Shown here in pieces: positions 1-7,470 of a stretch of DNA of 64,000 nt (positions within the stretch are counted from its first letter, which is position 1; every line of letters begins with the position of its first letter). This stretch comes from Orrella dioscoreae. GTDB lineage: Bacteria > Pseudomonadota > Gammaproteobacteria > Burkholderiales > Burkholderiaceae_B. The notes under the pieces were generated by a model, which worked only from the letters and a program-made list of their open reading frames with translations, did not search any database and was not told the DNA's origin. Location: NCBI RefSeq assembly GCF_900089455.2, contig NZ_LT907988.1, positions 4,340,001 through 4,404,000 of the forward strand, given 5' to 3'. The translations under genes and the position numbers were made by a program.

Positions 1-259
<259 letters not shown>

Positions 260-418
260 TCATCGGGACGCGTCATTATCTCCCGCTGCCTCGCGCCCGC
301 AAGCCCCGGGGCGCCAGCCTTGCGAAAACGTAAGTCCGGTAAGGAAATGTGCATGTCATCAAGCGGACGGCTGGAATGCCTACAGTCCCAGGCTCGCCAT
401 CCTCAGGATTTCCCCGCC

Positions 419-1078
419 ATGGCTGCATCCGCGCACGCGCACCCCTTCTCTTCCTACGATCCGGTGCAGCTCATCGGAACCGTCACGCAGATCCACCCCG
501 GCGGCCGCTGCACGGTGCGTTGCGACACCCGCGACTGGGAAGTGCCGCGCGCCGCCAGCTGCCTGCTGGCGCCGCAGACGGGAGACACCGCGCTCATCTG
601 CGGGCCGGACGCCAGCCAGGTCTACCTGATCGCCATCATCACGCAGGCCGCGCCGCTGGCCGCCCGTATCGACACCCCGGGCAGCCTGGTGATCGCCGCG
701 GCCCAGGGCAGCGTCACGCTGGAGGCCGGCGAGGCCGTCGCGCTGCGCGGCGCCCGCCACACCTCGCTGGAAACGGCCGAGCTGGACATCCAGGCGGGCA
801 AGGGCCGCGTCACCGTGCAGGACATGGACTACCTGGGCCTGGGGCTGCGCGCCTCGCTGGGCAGCCTGCGCGTGGTGGGCCGCAGCTGCGAAGTGGTCAT
901 GGACCGGATCTCGCAACTGGCCCGCCACATCTTCCGCCTGGCCGAGGACACCGAGCAGGTGCGCGCCGGCCGCATCGACCAGCAGGCCGAGCAGACCGTG
1001 CGCGTGCACGCCCGCCACACGCTCGTCACCGGCAAGGACCTGGTGAAGGTCGACGCCGACCAGATCCACATGGGTTAA
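419..1078 (+). CDS. DUF3540 family protein, T6SS-associated (orphan)
   Basis: A 219-residue protein of the DUF3540 family, of unknown biochemical role, normally encoded inside T6SS effector operons beside DUF2169, pentapeptide and DUF4150 genes. The N-terminal part (VQLIGTVTQIHPGGRCTVRC) and a C-terminal beta-rich stretch of short alternating strands (LDIQAGKGRVTVQ to the final DLVKVDADQIHMG) fit the family. In-frame upstream ATGs at 347 and 353 are possible; the one at 353 has AAGGA spaced well, so the protein may be 22 residues longer. What is odd is the place: it sits about 7.6 kb outside the T6SS cluster, with metabolic genes between, while the effector operon at 19.8-30 kb lacks this gene. 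No secretion signal is visible. Confidence 0.75.
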   Translation: MAASAHAHPFSSYDPVQLIGTVTQIHPGGRCTVRCDTRDWEVPRAASCLLAPQTGDTALICGPDASQVYLIAIITQAAPLAARIDTPGSLVIAAAQGSVTLEAGEAVALRGARHTSLETAELDIQAGKGRVTVQDMDYLGLGLRASLGSLRVVGRSCEVVMDRISQLARHIFRLAEDTEQVRAGRIDQQAEQTVRVHARHTLVTGKDLVKVDADQIHMG

Positions 1079-1123
1079 CCCGCAAGCCCGGCCGGGAAGC
1101 CGCCGGGCAGGCCGGGCGCGCCT

Positions 1124-1129
1124 TACAAT
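1124..1129 (+). promoter_or_regulatory. candidate -10 element of the FadR-type regulator gene
   Basis: TACAAT in an otherwise very GC-rich stretch, ending 7 bases before the ATG at 1137. No ribosome binding site is visible between it and the start, so the mRNA may be leaderless. No convincing -35 hexamer was seen. Confidence 0.3.
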
Positions 1130-1136
1130 CCGGCGC

Positions 1137-1877
1137 ATGACCCAGACCCTGACGCCGCCCGACGCAACGCCCGGGACCCGCCCCAAGCGCAAGCTCTACG
1201 AGGCGGTCTTCGAGGCCATCGCGGTCGACATCCTGCAAGGCACGCTGCCCACGGGCTCGGCCCTGCCCACCGACTCCGCGCTGTGCACCCGCTTCGGGGT
1301 CAGCCGCACCGTCATCCGCGAAGCCATCCAGCATCTGTCCAGCGTGGGCCTGCTGGACGTACGCCACGGCGCCGGCACCTATATCAATGGCTCGCGCCAG
1401 TGGGACCTGCTGGACCCGCAACTGCTGACGATGATGGGCCGCACCGGCACCATCGGCTTCGTCATCGACGATCTGCTGGATATCCGGCGCATGTTCGAAG
1501 TGGAAGCCGCCACGCTGGCGGCCAAGCGCGCCACGCCCGACGATATCCGCGCGCTGGAGGCCCTGCTGGTCCGCATGCGGGACCCGGCCACCACCGAACA
1601 GGAACACGTGGCGCTGAACCTGGAGTTCCACGGCCTGCTGGTGCAGGCCTCGCACAACCGCATCCTGCAAGGCCTGCGCGAGCAATTGCGCGGCGTGCTG
1701 ACCGTCATGATGAACGCACGCCACCGCCAGGCCGACGCCGAGATGCGCACGGTGTCGACCGCCATGCACCAGATGATCCTCGACAGCATCCGCGAACGCC
1801 GGCCCGATCGCGCCCAGGCGGTGATGCTGGCGCATATCCAGGGCGCGGAGCGCTCGCTGCAGCACGAGCCGCGCTGA
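1137..1877 (+). CDS. FadR-subfamily GntR transcriptional regulator
   Basis: DNA-binding repressor or activator of 246 residues. The N-terminal winged helix-turn-helix (about residues 22-90) has the family pattern LPTDSALCTRFGVSRTVIRE followed by a wing ending GAGTYI. The C-terminal all-helical FCD ligand-binding domain (about 105-235) has Asp/His residues typical of metal and carboxylate binding (IDDLLDIRRMFE, NLEFHGLLVQASHN). Ligands of this subfamily are usually small organic acids. It precedes a Bug-type receptor and a hydroxy/amino-acid catabolic operon, so it is a plausible regulator of both, although it is transcribed towards the receptor gene. It ends at a strong terminator. Confidence 0.9.
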   Translation: MTQTLTPPDATPGTRPKRKLYEAVFEAIAVDILQGTLPTGSALPTDSALCTRFGVSRTVIREAIQHLSSVGLLDVRHGAGTYINGSRQWDLLDPQLLTMMGRTGTIGFVIDDLLDIRRMFEVEAATLAAKRATPDDIRALEALLVRMRDPATTEQEHVALNLEFHGLLVQASHNRILQGLREQLRGVLTVMMNARHRQADAEMRTVSTAMHQMILDSIRERRPDRAQAVMLAHIQGAERSLQHEPR

Positions 1878-1891
1878 GGACACGCCATTGC

Positions 1892-1925
1892 AAAGCCCCT
1901 GGCCGCGGCGCGCCAGGGGCTTTTT
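1892..1925 (+). terminator. intrinsic terminator after the FadR-type gene
   Basis: Perfect 12-base stem (AAAGCCCCTGGC pairing with GCCAGGGGCTTT, loop GCGGCGC plus a base) running into TTTTT. It lies between the convergent regulator and Bug-receptor genes and may serve both. Confidence 0.9.
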
Positions 1926-1949
1926 CATTGCGCGGCACCGCTGGCGGGC

Positions 1950-2930
1950 TTACTCCATCTTGATGCCCCGCGTCTGGATCAGATCGCGCAGGCGCTCCAC
2001 TTCGCTCACGAACTGGCGCTTGAAATCGGCCGGTCCTTGCGGCGCCATGACGAAGCCCATCTCCTCGGCCCGGCGCACGAATGCAGGTGCCTTCGCCGTG
2101 TCCAGCACGACCTCGGCGATGCGGTCGATGACCGGCGCGGGCGTGCCCGCCGGCACCATGACACCCGTCCAGCCTTCCATCAGCAATCCCGGATAACCGC
2201 CTTCGGCCGTCGTCGGCGCCTCGGGAAAGGCCTTGACGCGTTCCGGGCTGGTCACGCTCAGGAGCTTCAGCCGGCCGCTGTCCAGGAAGGGCTTGGCCTC
2301 GCTCAAGGTCGCGATGATGAAATCCAGCTGGCCGCCGATGAGATCGTTCAGGGCCGGGGCCCCGCCCTTGTAGGGAATGTGGTTCAGCTTGATGCCGGCC
2401 ACCCCTTCCATCATGGCGGTGACCAGGTGCGTGGGCGTGCCATATCCGCTCGAGCCGTAGTTCAGCATCTTGCCGCCCTTGGCCGCCTGCACGATCTCGT
2501 CCAGCGAGCGATACGGTGAATTGGCCGGCACCACGACCCCCATCGGCGTCACCGCCAGCCGAGCCACCGGCACGAGGTCCTTGCGCACGTCCAGCGACAT
2601 GTTCGGCATGAGCGTCGCGTTCGCGGCCAGGGTGATCGACACCGCCAGCCATGTCTGGCCATCGGGCGCCGAGCGCGCCACCGCGTCCGCGCCGATGACG
2701 GTGTTGCCGCCCGGACGGTTCTCGACCACCACCGATTGCTTGAGGCGGTCGCCCGCGCCCTGCGCGACCATGCGCGCCATGATGTCTATCAGTCCGCCGG
2801 GCGGGGCCGGCACCATGTAGCGCACCGGTCCGTCGGGAAAGGCGGTTGCCGCCGAGGCCTGCAGGCCGCAGGCCAGCAGCAGCAGCAGCAGCAGCAGCAG
2901 GCCCAGGCCGCGTTTGATTGCCTTGTGCAT
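1950..2930 (-). CDS. Bug-family tripartite tricarboxylate transporter substrate-binding protein
   Basis: Periplasmic receptor of 326 residues for small carboxylates or other organic ligands, of the TctC/Bug family that is greatly expanded in Bordetella and relatives. It has a Sec signal peptide with a run of nine leucines, then the family start FPDGPVRYMVPAPPGGLIDI and the conserved GGNTVIGADAVARSAPDGQT and GSSGYGTPTH blocks. Start chosen at 2930 because AAGGAG lies 7 bases upstream; an in-frame start 21 bases earlier has no such site. No tctA/tctB membrane genes are adjacent, so it is an orphan receptor. It is divergent from the dehydratase operon, which suggests shared regulation and perhaps that the operon's substrate is its ligand (inference). 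Confidence 0.9.
   Translation of the reverse strand: MHKAIKRGLGLLLLLLLLLACGLQASAATAFPDGPVRYMVPAPPGGLIDIMARMVAQGAGDRLKQSVVVENRPGGNTVIGADAVARSAPDGQTWLAVSITLAANATLMPNMSLDVRKDLVPVARLAVTPMGVVVPANSPYRSLDEIVQAAKGGKMLNYGSSGYGTPTHLVTAMMEGVAGIKLNHIPYKGGAPALNDLIGGQLDFIIATLSEAKPFLDSGRLKLLSVTSPERVKAFPEAPTTAEGGYPGLLMEGWTGVMVPAGTPAPVIDRIAEVVLDTAKAPAFVRRAEEMGFVMAPQGPADFKRQFVSEVERLRDLIQTRGIKME
2874..2900. repeat. (CAG)9 trinucleotide repeat inside the Bug-receptor signal peptide
   Basis: Nine uninterrupted CAG units on the plus strand, read as CTG (Leu) in the hydrophobic core of the signal peptide. Slippage would change the length of the core by whole leucines without a frameshift. Confidence 0.85.
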
Positions 2931-2960
2931 GTCTTGTCTCCTTGTTGGCACAGCTCTACG

Positions 2961-2980
2961 AGGCTGTTGCGAAACAGGCT
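2961..2980. promoter_or_regulatory. imperfect 20-bp palindrome, candidate operator
   Basis: Centred about 40 bases upstream of the Bug-receptor start in the divergent intergenic region. Arms AGGCTGTTGC and GAAACAGGCT pair except for two positions. A plausible site for the nearby FadR-type regulator, but nothing in the sequence proves which protein binds. Confidence 0.35.
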
Positions 2981-3104
2981 ATCTCATATTATCTCAATGC
3001 ACAAGAAATACGATGAGAGTCGGTGATTATCCCTAGATAACCCAGGTAAACCCTGATAAACAGGCGCAATTCGACCTGAAAGCTAGGATTAAATCAGGGA
3101 TTCT

Positions 3105-3110
3105 TATAAT
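3105..3110 (+). promoter_or_regulatory. candidate -10 box of the catabolic operon
   Basis: Consensus TATAAT, 33 bases before the dehydratase ATG, in an AT-rich island (about 2980-3125) that also holds repeated TATCTC/GATAA elements. The -35 region is weak (TAGGAT-like), which fits an activator-dependent promoter. Confidence 0.45.
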
Positions 3111-3143
3111 ATCTCTTAGACAATTACCGAGGAGACACCCGTC

Positions 3144-4151
3144 ATGCGTCCCGAGCCGGCACGCGCCGCCCCTGCGGCAGATTCCCCTGCCCTGCCGACC
3201 CTGGCCGACGTGCGCCAGGCCGCCCTCACGCTGAAGGGCGTCGCGCATCGCACGGCGGTGCTCACCAGCGCCACGCTCAATGAAAGACTGGGCGCGCAGG
3301 TCTATTTCAAGTGCGAGAACTTCCAGCGCATGGGCGCCTTCAAGTTCCGCGGCGCCTACAACGCCATCGCGCAATTGACGCCCGCGCAGCGGCGCGCTGG
3401 CGTCGTGACCTACTCGTCGGGCAACCACGCGCAGGCCACCGCGCTCAGCGCCCGGCTGCTGGGCGCGCCCGCCGTCATCCTGATGCCCCACGACTCCGCA
3501 CGCGCCAAGGTCGACGCCACGCGCGGCTACGGCGCGGAGATCATCATCTACAACCGCTACCAGGACGACCGCGAGACGCTGGGCCGTGAACTGGCTGCAC
3601 AGCGCGGCCTGACGATGATCCCCCCCTACGATCACGCCCACATCATTGCCGGCCAGGGCACCGCCGCGCTGGAACTGCTGGAGGAGGCGCCCGGCCTGGA
3701 CCTGATCGTGACCAGCCTGGGCGGCGGCGGCCTGCTGGCGGGCACCGCGCTGACCGCGAAAAGCCTCGCGCCCGGCTGCGCCGTGGCCGGCGTCGAGCCC
3801 GTCAGCGGCGACGACGGACTGCGCTCCCTGAAGGCGGGCCATGTGATCCGCATCCCGCCCCCCACCGGATTGCCGGAAGGCGCGCTGGCCACGCACGTCG
3901 GCGACCTGAACTTCGCGGTCATGCGCCGCCACGTCGACGAGATCGTCACCGTCAGCGACGAAGACATCATGCTGGCGATGCGCTTTCATGCCGAGCGCAT
4001 GAAGCTCGTCGTCGAGCCCACCGGCGCCATGCCGCTCGCCGCGCTGCTGCAGGACAAGCTGGCCGTGCGCGGCAAGCGCGTGGGCATCGTCATCAGCGGC
4101 GGCAACGTCGACCTGTCGCGCTACGCCACCTTGCTTGCCGCCCCGGCCTGA
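3144..4151 (+). CDS. PLP-dependent threonine/3-hydroxyaspartate dehydratase-like enzyme
   Basis: Fold-type II PLP enzyme of 335 residues that eliminates water from a beta-hydroxy amino acid and releases ammonia. Seen: the PLP lysine in GAFKFRGAYNA, the substrate loop SSGNHAQ, and the glycine phosphate-binding loop SLGGGGLLAG; there is no C-terminal ACT regulatory domain, so it is the short catabolic type. Family members include serine racemase, catabolic threonine dehydratase and threo-3-hydroxyaspartate ammonia-lyase (BhcB). The neighbours (aminotransferase and ornithine-cyclodeaminase-like reductase) favour hydroxyaspartate, but the substrate is an inference. It is the first gene of the operon, with GAGGAG upstream of the ATG. 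Confidence 0.85.
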   Translation: MRPEPARAAPAADSPALPTLADVRQAALTLKGVAHRTAVLTSATLNERLGAQVYFKCENFQRMGAFKFRGAYNAIAQLTPAQRRAGVVTYSSGNHAQATALSARLLGAPAVILMPHDSARAKVDATRGYGAEIIIYNRYQDDRETLGRELAAQRGLTMIPPYDHAHIIAGQGTAALELLEEAPGLDLIVTSLGGGGLLAGTALTAKSLAPGCAVAGVEPVSGDDGLRSLKAGHVIRIPPPTGLPEGALATHVGDLNFAVMRRHVDEIVTVSDEDIMLAMRFHAERMKLVVEPTGAMPLAALLQDKLAVRGKRVGIVISGGNVDLSRYATLLAAPA

Positions 4152-4169
4152 GCATTCCAGGAGCCCATC

Positions 4170-5375
4170 ATGACCTCGCTGTTCCAATCCGCCCCGTCCG
4201 CCCCGCTGGATCCCATCATGCGGCTCTTCGAGGCCTTCCACCAGGAAACCCGGCCCGACAAGATCAATCTGGTGGTCGGCGTCTATACCGATGCCCAGGG
4301 CCGCGTGCCGGTCCTGCGCGCCGTGCAGGAGGCCGAGCGCGCGTGGATCGACCAGGCACGTCCCAAGCAATACCGCCCCATCGAAGGCACTGCCGGTTTC
4401 CGCAGCGGCGTGCAACGCCTGCTGTTCGGCGAGAACACCGCCGTGCTACAGGCGAAACGCGCCGCCACGTTGCAGAGCGTGGGCGGCACCGGCGCGCTGA
4501 AGATCGGCGCGGATGTGCTGAAGCAGCTGCTGCCGGATGCCATCGTGGCGGTCAGCGACCCGAGCTGGGAAAACCATCGCGCCCTGTTCGAGGCGGCCGG
4601 CTTCACGGTGCGCAGCTATCCCTACTATGACGCCACGCGCCAGGACGTGCGTGCCGACGCCATGCTGGACGCGTTGCGCGGCCTGCCGCGCGGCAGCATC
4701 GTGGTGCTGCATGCCTGCTGCCACAACCCGACCGGCAATGATCTGGACCCCGCCCAGTGGCGCGCGGTGGTGGATGCCTGCGTGCAAGGCGGACTGGTGC
4801 CCTTCGTCGACATGGCCTATCAAGGCTTCGGCGACGGCCTGGAGGAAGACGCGCTGGCGGCGCGGCTGTTCGCCGAGGCCGGCGTGGATTTCCTGGTCGC
4901 CAGCTCGTTCTCCAAATCCTTCTCCCTGTATGGCGAGCGCATCGGCGCGCTGACGCTGGTTTCCAGCGACCCAGGCACGATCGGGCGCGCCGAGGCACTG
5001 GCCAAACGGCTGGTGCGCACGAACTATTCCAATCCGCCCACGCATGGCGCGGCCATCGTGGAGGCCGTGCTGCAGACACCCGCGCTGTACGACGCGTGGA
5101 CCGAGGAACTCGCAGGCATGCGCCACCGCATCCACGACATGCGCACGCGGCTCGTGCAGGCGCTGGATGCGCAGGATCTGGGGCGCGGCTTCTCGGCAAT
5201 CACGCGGCAGAAAGGCATGTTCTCGTATTCAGGCCTGACGCCCACGCAGGCCGAGGCGCTGCGCGCGCGCCACGGCATCTATGCGCTGGACACCGGCAGG
5301 ATCTGCGTGGCGGCGCTCAACCCCGGCAACCTGCCCCGCGTGGTGGACGCCATCGCCGACGTGGTGCGCGGCTGA
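4170..5375 (+). CDS. class I aspartate/aromatic aminotransferase
   Basis: PLP aminotransferase of 401 residues, subgroup I-alpha (AspC/TyrB type), moving an amino group between a dicarboxylic or aromatic amino acid and a 2-oxo acid. Landmarks: the N-terminal DPIMRLFEAFHQETRPDKIN, HACCHNPTGNDL, and the PLP-lysine signature SSFSKSFSLYGER. The end lies within a typical class I tail. It starts 18 bases after the dehydratase with a CAGGAG site. In the operon it could convert oxaloacetate to aspartate, or aminate glyoxylate. It is not the class V enzyme I recall as the known BhcA, so any role in a hydroxyaspartate route would be by a different family. Confidence 0.88.
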   Translation: MTSLFQSAPSAPLDPIMRLFEAFHQETRPDKINLVVGVYTDAQGRVPVLRAVQEAERAWIDQARPKQYRPIEGTAGFRSGVQRLLFGENTAVLQAKRAATLQSVGGTGALKIGADVLKQLLPDAIVAVSDPSWENHRALFEAAGFTVRSYPYYDATRQDVRADAMLDALRGLPRGSIVVLHACCHNPTGNDLDPAQWRAVVDACVQGGLVPFVDMAYQGFGDGLEEDALAARLFAEAGVDFLVASSFSKSFSLYGERIGALTLVSSDPGTIGRAEALAKRLVRTNYSNPPTHGAAIVEAVLQTPALYDAWTEELAGMRHRIHDMRTRLVQALDAQDLGRGFSAITRQKGMFSYSGLTPTQAEALRARHGIYALDTGRICVAALNPGNLPRVVDAIADVVRG

Positions 5376-5453
5376 GCCGGCTTTCGTCCCGACCGCTTCC
5401 AACCCTTATCGCCCCGCCGCGCCAAGACGGCGGGCACCCTGGCAGGAGACAGC

Positions 5454-6509
5454 ATGACATCCCCCTCAAAGACCGTGGTCCGCCTGGACTTCTGGATCGA
5501 TCCGGCCTTCGACCAGCGGCTGGCCGCTGAGCCTGACATCGCCTTGCGCGTCGCGCGCCGCGAAGGCGCCGAGCAAGACGTATTCGACGCGTTGGCGGCA
5601 GCGCACCTGTATCACATCTCCCCCGCCAAGAACGAGCTGCCGCGCGCGTGGCAGGCCACCGACGCGCTGCTGGCGCGCTGTCCCGACCTGTTGTGCGTGT
5701 CCTCGGCCGGCGCGGGCCACGACACCGTGGACGTCGACGCCTGCACCCGCGCCGGCGTTGCCGTGGTCAACCAGATCGGCGGCAATGCCGCCTCGGTGGC
5801 CGAGCACGCCATCGGGCTCATGCTGGCGGTGTCACGCCGCATCGCCGAATCGGACCGCCGCCTGCGCACGTCGCGCGGCTACAGCCGCGAGTCCTTGATG
5901 GGCCACGAAGTCACCGGCAAGACGCTGGGCATCGTGGGCATCGGCCATGCAGGGCGCCGCGTGGCGGCCATTGCCCGCGCGCTGGACATGCCCGTGCTGG
6001 CCCACGACCCGCTGCTATCCGACGACGACATCCGCGCACGCGGCGCGGAGCCCGTGACGCTGGCCGCGCTGCTGGCCCGCGCCGACATCGTCTCGCTGCA
6101 CTGCCCGCGCGACGCCTCCACGCTGGGCAGTTTCGACAGCCGGGCCTTTGGCGCCATGAAGCCGGGCGCGCTGTTCATCAGCACCGCCCGCGGTGGCATC
6201 CACGACGAGGCCGCGCTGCATGACGCGCTTGCCCGCGGCCACCTGGGCGGCGCCGGGCTGGATGTGTGGGAGCCGGAGCCCCCGCCCCTGTCCCACCCGC
6301 TGCTGACGCTGGACAACGTGGTCGCCACTTTCCACACGGCGGGTGTCTCGCACGAGGGACGCCGCAACGTCGCCGCCCTCGGCGCGCAGCAGGCCGTCGC
6401 GGTGCTGCGCGGCATCCGGCCGCCCCGCCTGGTGAACCCCGAGGCGTGGCCGCGCGTGATGGCGCGCTATCGCGAGCGCTTCGGCGAACCCGCCCGCAAC
6501 GCAGCCTGA
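5454..6509 (+). CDS. D-isomer-specific 2-hydroxyacid dehydrogenase
   Basis: NAD(P)-dependent dehydrogenase of 351 residues reducing 2-oxo acids to D-2-hydroxy acids (or the reverse). The Rossmann motif is GIGHAGRR after TLGIVG (about 160-172), the catalytic Arg-Glu region is STARGGIHDEAAL, and the catalytic His lies in ATFHTAGVSHEGRR. Glyoxylate, hydroxypyruvate or oxaloacetate-like substrates are typical. The ATG at 5454 follows GGCAGGAGA. It is the third gene of the operon, 78 bases after the aminotransferase stop. The N-terminal 100 residues look ordinary for the family; substrate not resolvable from sequence. Confidence 0.88.
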   Translation: MTSPSKTVVRLDFWIDPAFDQRLAAEPDIALRVARREGAEQDVFDALAAAHLYHISPAKNELPRAWQATDALLARCPDLLCVSSAGAGHDTVDVDACTRAGVAVVNQIGGNAASVAEHAIGLMLAVSRRIAESDRRLRTSRGYSRESLMGHEVTGKTLGIVGIGHAGRRVAAIARALDMPVLAHDPLLSDDDIRARGAEPVTLAALLARADIVSLHCPRDASTLGSFDSRAFGAMKPGALFISTARGGIHDEAALHDALARGHLGGAGLDVWEPEPPPLSHPLLTLDNVVATFHTAGVSHEGRRNVAALGAQQAVAVLRGIRPPRLVNPEAWPRVMARYRERFGEPARNAA

Positions 6510-6525
6510 ACCTGGAGCCACGCCC

Positions 6526-7470
6526 ATGCAATTCATCTCTGAAGCCGAATCCGCCGCGCTGGTCAGCCACGCCCTGGCCTTCGACGCCATCCGCGATGCA
6601 CTGATCGCCGCCACCCGGCCCGACAGCCACGTCTTTCCCGCCGTCATTGCCCACGGCTCGCTGCGCGAGAACCGCTATTCGGTGAAGGCCGGCACCACGC
6701 AGGCCGTGGCGGGCGTGAAGATGGGCTTCTACTGGCCCGCCAACAAGCAGCGCGGCCTGCCCAGCCACAACTCCATCATTGCCGTGTTCGACCAGGAGGT
6801 CGGAAAGGTGGCCGCGCTGATCGAAGCGGGCGTGGTCAACGCGTATCGCACGAGCGCTGCCGACGCCGTCGCCACCGACGCGCTGGCACGCCCCGATGCG
6901 CGCGTGCTGGCCATCTTCGGCGCGGGGAACCAGGCGGGCTACGAATGCCAGGCCATCGCCCGCATCCGTCCCATCGACACCGTGCTGGTGGTGAACCGCG
7001 ATGCCGCCGAAACCGAGGCCTTCATCGCGCGGCTGGCCTCGCACGGCCTGCGCGCGCGCGCCGAAGCGCCGCAAGCCGCTTGCCAGCAGGCGGACATCAT
7101 CGTGACCGCCACGCCCTCGCAATCCCCGCTTTTCGACGCAGGCTGGGTCCGGCCCGGCACCCATGTGTCGACCATGGGGGCGGACTCGACAGGCAAGCAG
7201 GAAGCGCCTGCCGCGCTGATGACCCGCGCGCGCCTGTTCTGCGACCTGCCCGAGCAATCGACGCGCATCGGCGAACTGCAGCACGTGGCGGCGGACATCG
7301 CGGCGGGACGGCTGTCCGTCACGCCGATCGGCGCCGTCCTCGCGGGCGAAGCACAGGGCCGCCAGGACCGGGATGACATCACCGTCTTCGACAGTTCCGG
7401 GCTGTCCCTGCAGGACCTCTACATCGGCCAGCGCATCCTGGCGGCGCACGCCGCGCGGGCGACCGCATGA
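6526..7470 (+). CDS. ornithine cyclodeaminase/mu-crystallin family reductase (iminosuccinate- or pyrroline-2-carboxylate reductase-like)
   Basis: NAD(P)H-dependent imine reductase fold, 314 residues. Seen: the substrate-binding lysine region YSVKAGTTQAVAGVKMGFY, the Rossmann motif FGAGNQAGYE (about 128-137) and the family block DIIVTATPSQSPLF with HVSTMGADSTGKQE. Characterised relatives include delta-1-pyrroline-2-carboxylate reductase, alanine dehydrogenase and iminosuccinate reductase BhcD. Together with the dehydratase at 3144 it would trap iminosuccinate as aspartate; this is an inference from gene context. It starts 16 bases after the dehydrogenase and its stop overlaps the next gene by ATGA. 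Confidence 0.85.
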   Translation: MQFISEAESAALVSHALAFDAIRDALIAATRPDSHVFPAVIAHGSLRENRYSVKAGTTQAVAGVKMGFYWPANKQRGLPSHNSIIAVFDQEVGKVAALIEAGVVNAYRTSAADAVATDALARPDARVLAIFGAGNQAGYECQAIARIRPIDTVLVVNRDAAETEAFIARLASHGLRARAEAPQAACQQADIIVTATPSQSPLFDAGWVRPGTHVSTMGADSTGKQEAPAALMTRARLFCDLPEQSTRIGELQHVAADIAAGRLSVTPIGAVLAGEAQGRQDRDDITVFDSSGLSLQDLYIGQRILAAHAARATA

